A stretch of 64,000 nt of DNA. Origin: Pseudomonas fluorescens. Lineage in GTDB: Bacteria > Pseudomonadota > Gammaproteobacteria > Pseudomonadales > Pseudomonadaceae. The stretch is taken from positions 1 to 64,000 of the forward strand of contig NZ_CABVGX010000011.1 of assembly GCF_902497625.1 (NCBI RefSeq), given 5' to 3'. The notes below the pieces were generated by a model. That model had not been told where the DNA came from. It ran no database searches and saw only the letters and a list, made by a program, of their open reading frames with translations. The position numbers and the translations under genes were made by a program. This document shows, one piece after another, positions 37,138-48,399 of the stretch. Numbering within the stretch: position 1 is the stretch's first letter; each line of letters opens with the position of its first letter.

Positions 37138-37731
37138 TTAAGGGGTTTTACGGCGGCGACCTGCTAAACGGGCGTAGTGCGGTGCTATTGGTTTGATCCA
37201 GTCCGCCACGCGTCCTATGGCTGGAAGATCCGCAGTTCCCTCTCGCTTCAAAATATCCATGACTAGTTTGGCCATGTCCGTTACTCGATACTCCTGCCCG
37301 GTGTCGGCTTGCCATATTTGACTTGCGATGGTTTTGGCGCGTTCAACAATAATCGATTTCTTCCTATTGGCTTCCAAGAATGGACGCGCTTTCTTGAACT
37401 CGGATTCACTAGACCTGAAGATCAAATCTTCAACGGCGCGGACCCCTACCAAAATTATTGCTGTAGCGCTCCCCATGATCAATTCTTCACTTTCCGGGTG
37501 CTTCTCCAGCAGCAAGGTCAAGTTCACCAAGGAACGACCAAGCATCTCAGCGGTCTTTTCTCGATCCTCCCCAGACAGGTGCTCGGTCATACTCGCTGCG
37601 AAAAGCGCTAGATCCTCAATTTGGATGCGTTCGTTATTTTTTTTGATTTCCTCAAATCGTTCTGCGGCTAAATCATGGCTCTCTTTGACTGACCTATATG
37701 TTGGCGGTATGTATTCGTCTTTCAATCTCAT
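37138..37731 (-). CDS. Hypothetical protein
   Basis: 197 aa, soluble, helical, with no recognised domain (AAERFEEIKKNNERIQIEDLALF; later KKSIIVERAKTIASQIWQ). ATG 37731 has TGGAAG seven bases upstream; an in-frame TTG lies 15 bases earlier. It is located between integrase and alpA on the same strand, and a strong hairpin terminator follows. The position suggests a regulatory or accessory gene of the element. Confidence 0.65.
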   Translation of the reverse strand: MRLKDEYIPPTYRSVKESHDLAAERFEEIKKNNERIQIEDLALFAASMTEHLSGEDREKTAEMLGRSLVNLTLLLEKHPESEELIMGSATAIILVGVRAVEDLIFRSSESEFKKARPFLEANRKKSIIVERAKTIASQIWQADTGQEYRVTDMAKLVMDILKREGTADLPAIGRVADWIKPIAPHYARLAGRRRKTP

Positions 37732-37938
37732 CGCTTCCAGCGGCAACGCATTAATTTCGGCTGAAAGTGCTCGCGAGTACCCACGCTTCGCCCCCTCCCA
37801 AAGGGCCGCCGAATTGCACTATTCCTACGTTCTCGGAGCAATGCCGGAGGTCGACTGATTGGATGCGGTATATCCAAGCAGCGTTGTATTTAGTCTATAT
37901 CTGTCTATGGGCCATAGGGAAGGTCGGCAATCAACGCA

Positions 37939-39180
37939 CTATGCTTTTTTGTTGAACTGGCCTTGCACCACGTTGCCGGCGGCTAGCGTGTCCAAGTGGT
38001 CGGCGTACCACTGCATCATGGTCGTGCGTTGCTCAAGGTACTGGGCCTTGTTGTAGATGCCGGAGATGCCCTCCTCCTTGTGTGCCAGTTGCGCCTCAAT
38101 GTGATCTTTTTGCCAGCCGTTTTCGCGCAATAGGGTGCTGGCAGTGTGGCGGGTGCCATGTCCGACCAAGCGACCTTTGTACCCAATCCCGGCGAATACT
38201 TTGTTGATCGTGTTTTCACTGATTGTCGGGTTTTTCGGTCCGACGCCGGGGAACAGCCAGCGGCTACGGCCTGTCACCCTGTGCAGTTCGCGTAGGGCAT
38301 CGATCGCCTGGCTGGGCAGGGGGACCACATGATCCCGGCGCATCTTCATCTTGGCGGCGGGTGTCGTCCAAGTGGCGACATCAAAGTTTACTTCCGCCCA
38401 CTCCGCCAGCCGCACCATTCCGGGCCGGGATGCTGTCCAGATGCAAAGCCATGCAGCGGTCTTGGCAGGCAGGCGGCTAGTTGTAGATTTCAATGCCCGG
38501 ATGAACTCTGGCAGTTCGGGCTCCAGTAAGTGCGGGTGTTGCTGAGTCTTGGGGGCGGGTGCAGCAATATCGCGCAGCCTGCTGGCCGGATCGTTCTCCG
38601 TCAGCCCTAGGCCAATGGCCCGTCCAAATATCTGATTTATCCAAGTGCGACACTTCTCGGCAACGTTATGAGCGTTGCGCGCTTCGAGTGAGGCTTGCAG
38701 GGCGGCGCAGTCGGTGCGGGTGATTTCGTCCAACTGCATGTCACCCAGAGCAGGGAGTATGTCCTTCTCCAGATAGGTGCGGATCTTACTCAGGGTGGAG
38801 TCGGCCAGCCCTTTATCGACTTTGGCCTTAAGCCAGCCATCCGCCGCTACGCGGAATGTCCGGGTTTTGGCAGCTACAGTGGCAGCCTTGGTGGCGAGCT
38901 TTTGTTCCTGTGGGTCAATACCGTCGCTGATTAGTTTCCTCAGCTTGTCCGCTTCCTCGCCAGCGCGCTTAGCGCTCACTTCGGGATAACTGCCTAACCC
39001 CATCCACGCCCATTTACTTGCCGCGTTCTTGTATCGGAGCTGCCACGATTTACCGCCATTCGGTTTCACCCGAAAGTAAAGCCCGCGCTCATGTAGTTCT
39101 CGATATTCCTGTGTGTCTGGCTCAAGACTGCTCAGTACGGTATCAGCCAACGGGCGGCGCTTGATATCGGAACGCTTCAT
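37939..39180 (-). CDS. int: P4-type tyrosine integrase
   Basis: 413 aa. The N-terminal DUF4102 arm-binding domain (LHERGLYFRVKPNGGKSWQLRY) precedes the catalytic domain. The catalytic set includes Arg in ASRPGMVRL, the HGTRHTAST box (H-x-x-R type), the LAHKEEG His, and the Tyr nucleophile in IYNKAQYL near residue 390. The gene begins 167 bp from the 3' end of tRNA-Leu, pointing away from it, which is the standard layout for integration at a tRNA 3' end. Full length, so the element may still be mobile. Confidence 0.95.
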   Translation of the reverse strand: MKRSDIKRRPLADTVLSSLEPDTQEYRELHERGLYFRVKPNGGKSWQLRYKNAASKWAWMGLGSYPEVSAKRAGEEADKLRKLISDGIDPQEQKLATKAATVAAKTRTFRVAADGWLKAKVDKGLADSTLSKIRTYLEKDILPALGDMQLDEITRTDCAALQASLEARNAHNVAEKCRTWINQIFGRAIGLGLTENDPASRLRDIAAPAPKTQQHPHLLEPELPEFIRALKSTTSRLPAKTAAWLCIWTASRPGMVRLAEWAEVNFDVATWTTPAAKMKMRRDHVVPLPSQAIDALRELHRVTGRSRWLFPGVGPKNPTISENTINKVFAGIGYKGRLVGHGTRHTASTLLRENGWQKDHIEAQLAHKEEGISGIYNKAQYLEQRTTMMQWYADHLDTLAAGNVVQGQFNKKA

Positions 39181-39212
39181 GATCTGTATCCCAGAGTTAG
39201 GGCTTTTTCTGA

Positions 39213-39271
39213 GGATACAAGGTGGGATACACGGAGGGAAGAGATAAGGTGAGATAGGGAGATACAGTCAG
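39213..39271. repeat. Integrase-side arm-type repeats
   Basis: GGATACAA (39213-39220), GGGATACACGG (39224-39234) and ATACAGTCAG (39262-39271) repeat words found at the opposite end of the island (18684-18715). They lie between int and the tRNA, in the place expected for attR arm sites; int transcription may be autoregulated through them. Confidence 0.6.
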
Positions 39272-39279
39272 AAACAACA

Positions 39280-39302
39280 AAGCCCGCACTAGGCGGGCTT
39301 CG
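39280..39302 (-). terminator. Terminator downstream of tRNA-Leu
   Basis: AAGCCCGC CTAGT GCGGGCTT on the minus strand, followed by TGTTGTTT. It ends the tRNA-Leu transcript on the island side. Since the displaced junction at 18592-18646 carries its own terminator, this one was probably supplied by the island. Confidence 0.75.
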
Positions 39303-39346
39303 TGTGCTGTTTCGTGAACTGTCTGAGACAGCTAGAAACATATGGT

Positions 39347-39431
39347 TGGTGCCCCGAGGGAGACTCGAACTCCCACTCCTTTCGAAAACGGATTTTGAAT
39401 CCGCCGCGTCTACCAATTCCGCCATCAGGGC
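39347..39431 (-). tRNA. tRNA-Leu(CAA)
   Basis: 85 nt including an encoded CCA. Acceptor stem GCCCTGA/TCGGGGC, D-loop GGCGGAATTGGTAGACGC, anticodon loop TTCAAAA with anticodon CAA, a type-II variable arm, and T-loop GTTCGAGTC. The 3' 20 nt are repeated imperfectly at 18628-18646: this tRNA is the integration target of the island. Confidence 0.96.
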
Positions 39432-39538
39432 TCAATGGCGGCGAAGTATAGAGATGAGATTACCGTCGGTCAATCAGGTACATAGAGAATTTTCACTATT
39501 TCGGCTAGACTTCCGGCCCCTGCTAGACGAACCCCATC

Positions 39539-41718
<2,180 letters not shown>

Positions 41719-41761
41719 GTTTTCTGACCCCAAGATTCAACATTTGCAACTGGAGTGCTAA

Positions 41762-42100
41762 ATGAGCTTTTTTATCTCTAATGCCATGGCTGACGCTGCT
41801 GCACCGGCTGCTGCCGGCCCAATGGGTGGCGGTTTTGAGTGGATTTTCCTGGTCGGCTTCCTGGTCATCTTCTACCTGATGATCTGGCGTCCACAGGCCA
41901 AGCGCGCCAAAGAGCAGAAGAACCTGCTGAGCAGCCTGCAGAAAGGCGACGAAGTTGTGACCACCGGCGGCATCGCCGGCAAGATCACCAAAGTGGCTGA
42001 TGATTTCGTGGTTCTGGAAGTTTCCGACACCGTCGAAATGAAGTTCCAGAAAGGCGCCATCGCCGCCACGCTGCCAAAAGGCACGCTGAAAGCGATCTAA
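41762..42100 (+). CDS. yajC: Preprotein translocase subunit YajC
   Basis: 112 aa, one membrane helix (about 25-43, WIFLVGFLVIFYLMIW) followed by RPQAKRAKEQ and the cytoplasmic DEVVTTGGIAGKI stretch. Part of the SecDF-YajC complex that assists SecYEG. A GC-rich hairpin separates it from secD. Confidence 0.97.
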   Translation: MSFFISNAMADAAAPAAAGPMGGGFEWIFLVGFLVIFYLMIWRPQAKRAKEQKNLLSSLQKGDEVVTTGGIAGKITKVADDFVVLEVSDTVEMKFQKGAIAATLPKGTLKAI

Positions 42101-42121
42101 AGTTTCAACTTCTACTCAATC

Positions 42122-42147
42122 GACGGGGCGCGCAAGGCGCCCCGCGT
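42122..42147 (+). terminator. GC-rich hairpin between yajC and secD
   Basis: GGGGCGC/GCGCCCC (42125-42131 and 42137-42143) around GCAAG, with outer GAC pairing extended weakly. No T run follows, so partial termination or transcript processing is more likely than full stop before secD. Confidence 0.6.
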
Positions 42148-42164
42148 CATAAGCGGGCGGCGTG

Positions 42165-44033
42165 ATGCTGAACAAATACCCTCTGTGGAAATACATTCTG
42201 ATCCTGGCAGTGCTGGCGGTCGGTCTGGTTTATTCCGCTCCCAATTTATACCCTGATGACCCGGCCATTCAGGTCAGCGGCGCGAGCACTGCGCTGCAGG
42301 TCAATCAGGCTGACCTGGACCGTGTGAGCGCAGCGCTCAAGGCGTCCGGGATCAACGTCAAGGCTGCCACGCTGGCAGAAGGCGGCAAGGGCGGGCTGAT
42401 TCGCCTGACCAAGGCTGAAGACCAATTGCCAGCCAAGGATGTTGTGCGCAAGGCGTTGGGTGATGACTACGTCGTCGCGTTGAACCTGGCACAAACCACT
42501 CCGCAATGGCTGCGCAGCCTCGGCGCGCACCCGATGAAGCTGGGTCTGGACTTGTCCGGTGGTGTGCACTTCCTGCTGGAAGTGGACATGGACAAAGCCC
42601 TCGACGCACGCTTGAAAGTCTACGAAGGCGACGTCAAGAGCCTGTTGCGTAAAGAGAAGCTGCGCTATCGCAGCCTGCCGCAACTCGATGGTGCCGTTCA
42701 GCTGGGCTTCACCGACGAAGCAGCTCGCGAGCAAGCGCGTACGCTGATCCGCAAAAACTTCAACGATTTCGACATTGTTCCGGCTGACCTCAATGGCCAA
42801 CCGGTGCTGCGTCTGGCGATGACCCCGGCCAAGCTGGCGGAAATCCGCGAATACTCCATCAAGCAGAACTTGACCACGGTACGTAACCGCGTCAACGAAC
42901 TGGGTGTTGCCGAACCGATCGTTCAGCGTCAGGGTGCCAACCGCATCGTGGTTGAGCTGCCAGGCGTGCAGGACACTGCAGAAGCCAAGCGTATTCTCGG
43001 CAAGACGGCCAACCTCGAGTTCCGTCTGGCGGCAGAGCCGGGCGCTTCGAAAGCCACTTCCGAAAGCTTCGAGTTCCGCGAAGGCGGTCGCCCTGCGGCG
43101 CAGATCGAGCGTGGCCTGATCATCACTGGTGACCAGGTAACGGACGCCAAGGCCGGCTTCGGCGAGCAAGGCACGCCAGAAGTGAACATCCGTCTGGATG
43201 GTCACGGTGGCGAGCTGATGAGTCGTGCCACCCGCAATAACGTCGGTCGCAGCATGGCGGTGATCTTCATCGAGCAGCGCCCGGTGACGACTTACGTCAA
43301 GCAAGTGGTTGATGGCGTCGAGAAAGACGTTGCGGTGCAGACGTTCAAGGAAGAGAAAAAGATCATCAGCCTGGCGACCATCCAGTCGCCGCTCGGTGCC
43401 CAGTTCCGCATCACTGGCCTGAACGGTCAGGGCGAATCGTCCGAACTGGCGCTGCTGTTGCGTGCCGGTGGTCTGGCGGCGCCAATGTACTTCGCTGAAG
43501 AGCGCACCATTGGCCCGAGCCTGGGTGCCGACAACATCACCAAAGGTATCGATGCGTCGCTGTGGGGCATGCTGTTCGTCTCGCTGTTCATCATCGCCAT
43601 CTACCGCTTCTTCGGCATCATCGCCACCGTCGCACTGGCGGTGAACATGGTGCTGCTGCTGGCCCTGATGTCGCTGCTGGGGGCAACGCTGACCCTGCCG
43701 GGTATCGCCGGTATCGTCCTGACCATGGGTATGGCGGTCGACGCCAACGTGCTGATCTTCTCGCGGATTCGTGAAGAGATCGCGGCGGGCATGACCATCC
43801 AGCGTGCAATCAACGAAGGCTTCGGCCGGGCATTCACCGCGATTCTCGACTCCAACCTGACCACATTGCTGGTCGGCGGGATTCTCTTTGCCATGGGCAC
43901 TGGCCCGGTCAAAGGTTTTGCGGTGACCATGTCCCTGGGTATCTTTACCTCGATGTTCACGGCCATTCTGGTGACCCGCGCTATGGTCAACCTGATCTTC
44001 GGCGGTCGTGACTTCAAGAAGCTGTGGATTTAA
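42165..44033 (+). CDS. secD: Protein translocase subunit SecD
   Basis: 622 aa. N-terminal helix, a large periplasmic domain (with LGLDLSGGVHFLLEVD at about 127-142), then five C-terminal membrane helices containing GMAVDANVLIFSRIREE. With SecF it uses the proton motive force to complete export. ATG 42165 is chosen over an overlapping GTG at 42162. secF follows after 9 bp. Confidence 0.97.
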   Translation: MLNKYPLWKYILILAVLAVGLVYSAPNLYPDDPAIQVSGASTALQVNQADLDRVSAALKASGINVKAATLAEGGKGGLIRLTKAEDQLPAKDVVRKALGDDYVVALNLAQTTPQWLRSLGAHPMKLGLDLSGGVHFLLEVDMDKALDARLKVYEGDVKSLLRKEKLRYRSLPQLDGAVQLGFTDEAAREQARTLIRKNFNDFDIVPADLNGQPVLRLAMTPAKLAEIREYSIKQNLTTVRNRVNELGVAEPIVQRQGANRIVVELPGVQDTAEAKRILGKTANLEFRLAAEPGASKATSESFEFREGGRPAAQIERGLIITGDQVTDAKAGFGEQGTPEVNIRLDGHGGELMSRATRNNVGRSMAVIFIEQRPVTTYVKQVVDGVEKDVAVQTFKEEKKIISLATIQSPLGAQFRITGLNGQGESSELALLLRAGGLAAPMYFAEERTIGPSLGADNITKGIDASLWGMLFVSLFIIAIYRFFGIIATVALAVNMVLLLALMSLLGATLTLPGIAGIVLTMGMAVDANVLIFSRIREEIAAGMTIQRAINEGFGRAFTAILDSNLTTLLVGGILFAMGTGPVKGFAVTMSLGIFTSMFTAILVTRAMVNLIFGGRDFKKLWI

Positions 44034-44042
44034 GGGGCTGCC

Positions 44043-44957
44043 ATGTTACGTACAATCAACTTTATGGGCGTTCGCAACGTTGCGTTCGGCATCACCGTGC
44101 TCCTTACCCTGTTGGCGTTGTTCAGCTGGTTCAGCAAGGGTTTGAACTACGGCCTGGACTTCACCGGCGGTACGCTCATCGAGCTGACCTACGAGCGTCC
44201 GGCCGATGTCACCAAGGTGCGTGAGCAACTGGTGGCTTCAGGTTATCAGGACGCCGTGGTGCAGAACTTCGGCGCCACCACCGATTTGCTGGTGCGCATG
44301 CCGGGTGAGGATCCGCAACTGGGTCATCAGGTGGCTGAAGCGCTGCAAAAGGTCGGCGGCGACAACCCGGCCGTGGTCAAGCGCGTAGAATTCGTCGGCC
44401 CGCAGGTCGGTGAAGAGCTGCGGGACCAGGGCGGCCTGGGCATGCTGATGGCGCTGGGCGGGATCATGATCTACCTCGCTTTCCGCTTTCAATGGAAGTT
44501 CGCGGTCGGTGCCATTGTCTCGCTGATCCACGACGTGGTGGTGACGCTGGGTATTCTGTCGTTCTTCCAGATCACCTTTGACCTGACGGTGCTCGCAGCG
44601 GTACTGGCGATCATAGGTTACTCGCTCAACGACACCATCGTCGTGTTCGACCGGGTGCGTGAGAACTTCCGCGTGCTGCGCAAGGCTTCGCTGATCGAGA
44701 ACATCAATATCTCGACCACGCAGACCCTGCTGCGGACCATGGCGACATCGATCTCCACATTGCTGGCGATCGCGGCGCTGTTGTTCTTCGGTGGCGACAA
44801 CCTGTTCGGTTTCTCGCTGGCGTTGTTCATCGGTGTTCTGGCGGGTACCTACTCGTCGATCTACATCGCCAACGTGGTGTTGATCTGGCTGAACCTGAGC
44901 ACCGAGGATCTGATTCCTCCGGTGGTTGCCGATCAGGAAGTTGACGACCGCCCATAA
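44043..44957 (+). CDS. secF: Protein translocase subunit SecF
   Basis: 304 aa, six membrane helices with the periplasmic loop after the first. The conserved GLDFTGGTLIEL and NDTIVVFDRVREN motifs are present. Partner of SecD. A strong terminator (44987-45019) closes the operon. Confidence 0.97.
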   Translation: MLRTINFMGVRNVAFGITVLLTLLALFSWFSKGLNYGLDFTGGTLIELTYERPADVTKVREQLVASGYQDAVVQNFGATTDLLVRMPGEDPQLGHQVAEALQKVGGDNPAVVKRVEFVGPQVGEELRDQGGLGMLMALGGIMIYLAFRFQWKFAVGAIVSLIHDVVVTLGILSFFQITFDLTVLAAVLAIIGYSLNDTIVVFDRVRENFRVLRKASLIENINISTTQTLLRTMATSISTLLAIAALLFFGGDNLFGFSLALFIGVLAGTYSSIYIANVVLIWLNLSTEDLIPPVVADQEVDDRP

Positions 44958-44986
44958 CGGCGATTGTCTTCCAGCTGTCGGCCGAA

Positions 44987-45019
44987 AAGGCGCGAGTGTT
45001 GAACTCGCGCCTTTTTTTA
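44987..45019 (+). terminator. Rho-independent terminator of the yajC-secDF unit
   Basis: AAGGCGCGAGT/ACTCGCGCCTT stem with a short loop, followed by TTTTTTT. Confidence 0.9.
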
Positions 45020-45076
45020 TGCTCCAAGGCTGGGAGAAGCGCGGGCTATCCCGCACGTGATGGTCAGGAGGTTCAT

Positions 45077-45625
45077 GTGAACAAGTCGTTGCTGGTTGGT
45101 GCGGTATTGGGTGCTGTCGGTGTGACTGCCGGGGGTGCTGTTGCCACCTACAGCCTGGTTAATAGCGGCCCTGAGTATGCGCAAGTCTTAGCTGTTGACC
45201 CGGTCAAGAAACAGATCAAGACGCCACGTGAAGTGTGCAAGGACGTAGCGGTGACCCGCCAGGCACCGGTCAAAGATCAACACCAGATTCTCGGCACCGC
45301 GATTGGCGCGGTTGCGGGTGGTTTGCTGGGTAATCAGGTCGGCGGCGGCACGGGCAAGAAAATTGCCACGGTGGCGGGCGCAGTCGGCGGTGGTTATGCG
45401 GGCAACAAGGTGCAGGAAGGTATGCAGAATCGCGACACCTACACCACGACCCAGACTCGCTGCAACACGGTGAATGACATCAGCGACAAGATTGTCGGCT
45501 ACGACGTTCGTTATTCACTGGATGGCAAGGAAGGCAAAGTGCGGATGGATCGCGAGCCGGGTGACAAGATTCCGGTCGACAAAGAAGGCAAGTTGATCCT
45601 GTCGCAGAACGAGCCGGCGCAGTAA
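45077..45625 (+). CDS. Glycine-zipper 2TM-domain envelope protein
   Basis: 182 aa. N-terminal hydrophobic signal (VGAVLGAVGVTAGGAV), then at about 77-125 a glycine-zipper 2TM domain (GTAIGAVAGGLLGNQVGGGTGKKIATVAGAVGGGYAGN) as in SlyB/RcsF-like outer-membrane proteins, then a C-terminal globular part ending in PGDKIPVDKEGKLI. GTG 45077 has AGGAGG at ideal spacing and is preferred to a far upstream start. No lipobox Cys is obvious. Role in the envelope is inferred. Confidence 0.85.
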   Translation: MNKSLLVGAVLGAVGVTAGGAVATYSLVNSGPEYAQVLAVDPVKKQIKTPREVCKDVAVTRQAPVKDQHQILGTAIGAVAGGLLGNQVGGGTGKKIATVAGAVGGGYAGNKVQEGMQNRDTYTTTQTRCNTVNDISDKIVGYDVRYSLDGKEGKVRMDREPGDKIPVDKEGKLILSQNEPAQ

Positions 45626-45649
45626 GCCTCGATTCAAGGCATATAAAGA

Positions 45650-45672
45650 AGCACCCTGCGGGGTGCTTTTTT
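45650..45672 (+). terminator. Terminator after the glycine-zipper gene
   Basis: AGCACCC TGCG GGGTGCT followed by TTTTT. Confidence 0.88.
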
Positions 45673-45701
45673 GTGTCCACGATTTAAGCGACACAGCAAA
45701 A

Positions 45702-45800
45702 CCCCTGTAGGAGTGAGCCTGCTCGCGATAGCAATCCATCATTCAAAATAGGTGGTGACTGCTACATCGCTATCGCGAGCAGGCTCACTCCTACATGGGG
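45702..45800. repeat. REPIN
   Basis: Two REPs in inverted orientation: CCCTGTAGGAGTGAGCCTGC and its near-perfect complement at 45770-45800, with 35 bp of unrelated DNA between. Located between convergent genes. Confidence 0.88.
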
Positions 45801-45832
45801 TTTGTGGTGAGGCAGGGGTAAATCCCAGGCAC

Positions 45833-45860
45833 AAAAAAGCACCCCTAAGGGTGCTTTTTT
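45833..45860. terminator. Bidirectional terminator between convergent genes
   Basis: AAAAAAGCACCC CTAA GGGTGCTTTTTT: symmetrical, with A run and T run on either side, so it can work for both the plus-strand envelope gene and the minus-strand suhB. Confidence 0.9.
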
Positions 45861-45872
45861 GTGCCCGCAAAC

Positions 45873-46691
45873 TTAGCGTTTCAGCGAGGCCGGCAGGTGC
45901 GGCTGGATCGCCGTCAGTACTGCTTTGAAGCACTTGGTGTTGCCGGCAACGATGTGGCCTTTCTCAAGGAAATCGTGACCGCCGGTGAAGTCGCTGACCA
46001 AACCGCCCGCTTCCTGGATCAGCAGGGCGCCTGCAGCCATGTCCCACTCGGAAAGGCCCGACTCCCAGAACGCATCGAAACGACCGGCTGCAACGTAAGC
46101 CAGGTCCAGGCTCGCCGAGCCGGCGCGACGGATGCCGGCGGTCTGGCCAACCAGAGCGCGGAACATGCCCAGGTAATTGTCGAGGTTGTCCATCTGGTCG
46201 TCACGGAACGGGAAGCCGGTACCCAGCAGGGCGCCGTCAAGGCTGGTGCGACCGCTGACACGCAGACGACGACCGTTCAGTTGAGCGCCGCGACCACGGC
46301 TGGCGGTGAATTCTTCCTGGCGAACCGGGTCCAGAACAACAGCGTGTTCCAGGCGACCGCGGTATTTGCAGGCAATGCTGACAGCGAAGTGAGGAATGCC
46401 GCGCAGGAAGTTGGTGGTGCCGTCCAGTGGGTCGATGATCCACAGGTATTCTTCGCCTTCGATCCCGGTGCCGGCGTGCATGCCGGTTTCTTCACCCATG
46501 ATCGAGTGATTCGGGTAAGCCTTGCGCAGCGCGTCGATGATTTTCTGTTCAGCAGCGCGATCAACCTCGGATACGTAATCCTTGGCGTCTTTTTCGTCGA
46601 CCTTGATGGTATCCAGGCGCTCGATGGAGCGGAAGATCAATTCACTGGCGCTGCGGGCGGCGCGCAGCGCGATATTCAGCATGGGCTGCAT
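45873..46691 (-). CDS. suhB: Inositol-1-monophosphatase (SuhB)
   Basis: 272 aa. Metal-binding motifs GEETG, WIIDPLDGTTNFLRG and WDMAAGALLIQEAGG are diagnostic. Besides inositol phosphatase activity, SuhB acts in the rRNA antitermination complex in E. coli, and in P. aeruginosa it affects virulence regulation. Divergently transcribed from trmJ across about 147 bp. Confidence 0.97.
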   Translation of the reverse strand: MQPMLNIALRAARSASELIFRSIERLDTIKVDEKDAKDYVSEVDRAAEQKIIDALRKAYPNHSIMGEETGMHAGTGIEGEEYLWIIDPLDGTTNFLRGIPHFAVSIACKYRGRLEHAVVLDPVRQEEFTASRGRGAQLNGRRLRVSGRTSLDGALLGTGFPFRDDQMDNLDNYLGMFRALVGQTAGIRRAGSASLDLAYVAAGRFDAFWESGLSEWDMAAGALLIQEAGGLVSDFTGGHDFLEKGHIVAGNTKCFKAVLTAIQPHLPASLKR

Positions 46692-46838
46692 GGATGTGTC
46701 ACCTAAGGTTGTTAAAGAAAGCCGGGCATTCTACTCAGAAAGTTTCTGCAGGTGAAGGACGGTGTTCGCTTTCGTAGCTTAACGGTAGTTGGCGCTGTAA
46801 GATTCTGCTCCCCTTTATTGTGTTCGAGAGCGCCTCCC

Positions 46839-47609
46839 TTGCTGCATAACATTCGTGTCGTCCTGGTCAATACCAGTCATCCCGGGAATATCGGCGGGGC
46901 TGCGCGTGCCATGAAGAACATGGGCCTGACGCGGCTGGTGCTGGTCGAGCCGCGGTTGTTCCCGCACCACGAGGCCGATGCGCGAGCCTCGGGCGCCGGC
47001 GACATCCTTGAAAACGCTCAAGTCGTCGCCACCTTGGAAGATGCCTTGGTTGGCTGCAACCTGGTGCTCGGCACCAGCGCCCGTGACCGCCGCATTCCCT
47101 GGCCGCTGCTTGATCCCCGCGAGTGCGGAACGAAAGTGGTCGAGGAAGCTGCGCAAGGCGCCGAAATTGCCCTGGTGTTCGGTCGTGAAGATTCCGGCCT
47201 GACCAACGAAGAGCTGCAGCGATGTCATTACCACGTGCACATCCCCTCAGACCCTGAATTCAGCTCGCTGAACCTCGGGGCCGCGGTGCAGGTGTTGAGT
47301 TATGAAGTGCGCATGGCCTGGCTCGCGGCCCAAGGCCAGCCGAGCAAGGTCGAGAAGGAAGAAGTGGCTTCGACCAAGAGTGCTGAACTGGCGACCATGG
47401 ATGAGCTGGAGCGATTCTATGAGCACCTGGAGCAGACCCTGGTGGCCATCGAATTCCTTGACCCGGAGAAACCACGGCACTTGATGGCGCGCCTGCGCCG
47501 GTTGTACGGACGAAGCTCGGTCAGCCGGGCGGAGATGAACATATTGCGTGGCATCCTCACGGAAACCCAGAAAGCGGCCCGTGGCGAGCTTCTAAAGCGG
47601 AAGGATTAA
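46839..47609 (+). CDS. trmJ: tRNA (cytidine/uridine-2'-O-)-methyltransferase TrmJ
   Basis: 256 aa, SPOUT family; methylates position 32 of tRNA. Conserved [19 protein letters not shown] and [15 protein letters not shown] motifs plus the C-terminal dimerisation extension. TTG 46839 (giving [15 protein letters not shown]) is chosen from the family's start; the longer frame from 46752 adds residues not seen in relatives. cysE follows with an overlapping TAATG. Confidence 0.93.
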   Translation: MLHNIRVVLVNTSHPGNIGGAARAMKNMGLTRLVLVEPRLFPHHEADARASGAGDILENAQVVATLEDALVGCNLVLGTSARDRRIPWPLLDPRECGTKVVEEAAQGAEIALVFGREDSGLTNEELQRCHYHVHIPSDPEFSSLNLGAAVQVLSYEVRMAWLAAQGQPSKVEKEEVASTKSAELATMDELERFYEHLEQTLVAIEFLDPEKPRHLMARLRRLYGRSSVSRAEMNILRGILTETQKAARGELLKRKD

Positions 47610-48388
47610 TGATGTTCGAGCGTTTGCGTGAAGATATCCAAAGCGTATTCCACCGAGACCCGGCGGCGCGTAACGCTTTTGAAGTGTTGACCTGCTACCC
47701 CGGCATGCACGCCATCTGGATCCATCGTTTGTCGTCGTTGCTGTGGCGCACGGATCTGAAATGGCTGGCGCGGCTGGTGTCGAACTTCGGTCGCTGGTTG
47801 ACCGGAATCGAGATCCATCCGGGCGCTAAAGTGGGTCGGCGGTTCTTTATCGATCACGGCATGGGCATTGTTATCGGGGAAACCGCTGAGATCGGCGACG
47901 ACGTCACGCTTTATCAGGGTGTGACGCTGGGCGGCACCAGCTGGAACAAAGGCAAGCGTCACCCGACCCTGGAAGATGGCGTGGTGGTGGGTGCCGGCGC
48001 GAAAGTGCTTGGCCCGTTTACGGTGGGTGCGGGCGCGAAGGTTGGCTCCAACGCAGTGGTGACCAAGGCTGTGCCTGCCGGTGCGACTGTGGTCGGTATT
48101 CCGGGGCGGATTATCGTCAAACCTGATGAAGAGCAGGACGCCCGACGCAAAGCCATGGCCGAGAAGATCGGTTTCGATGCCTATGGCGTTGGCGAGGACA
48201 TGCCGGATCCGGTGGCTCGCGCCATCAATCAACTGCTCGATCATTTGCAGGCAGTTGACGGGCGTCTGGAAGGCATGTGCGGCGCGCTGAAGGACCTGGG
48301 CAGCAATTACTGTGCAAAAGATCTGCCTGAGCTGCGCGAAGAAGACTTCGCCTGCGTCAAGGACAAAGACCAGAGTCAGGCCAGCTGA
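47609..48388 (+). CDS. cysE: Serine O-acetyltransferase
   Basis: 259 aa. Makes O-acetylserine, the immediate cysteine precursor. Left-handed beta-helix hexapeptide repeats run from [25 protein letters not shown] through [14 protein letters not shown] and [21 protein letters not shown]. Its position upstream of the isc operon suits cysteine supply for Fe-S assembly. ATG 47609 overlaps the trmJ TAA; ATG 47612 is equivalent. Confidence 0.95.
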   Translation: MMFERLREDIQSVFHRDPAARNAFEVLTCYPGMHAIWIHRLSSLLWRTDLKWLARLVSNFGRWLTGIEIHPGAKVGRRFFIDHGMGIVIGETAEIGDDVTLYQGVTLGGTSWNKGKRHPTLEDGVVVGAGAKVLGPFTVGAGAKVGSNAVVTKAVPAGATVVGIPGRIIVKPDEEQDARRKAMAEKIGFDAYGVGEDMPDPVARAINQLLDHLQAVDGRLEGMCGALKDLGSNYCAKDLPELREEDFACVKDKDQSQAS

Positions 48389-48399
48389 CCGCACGCGCT

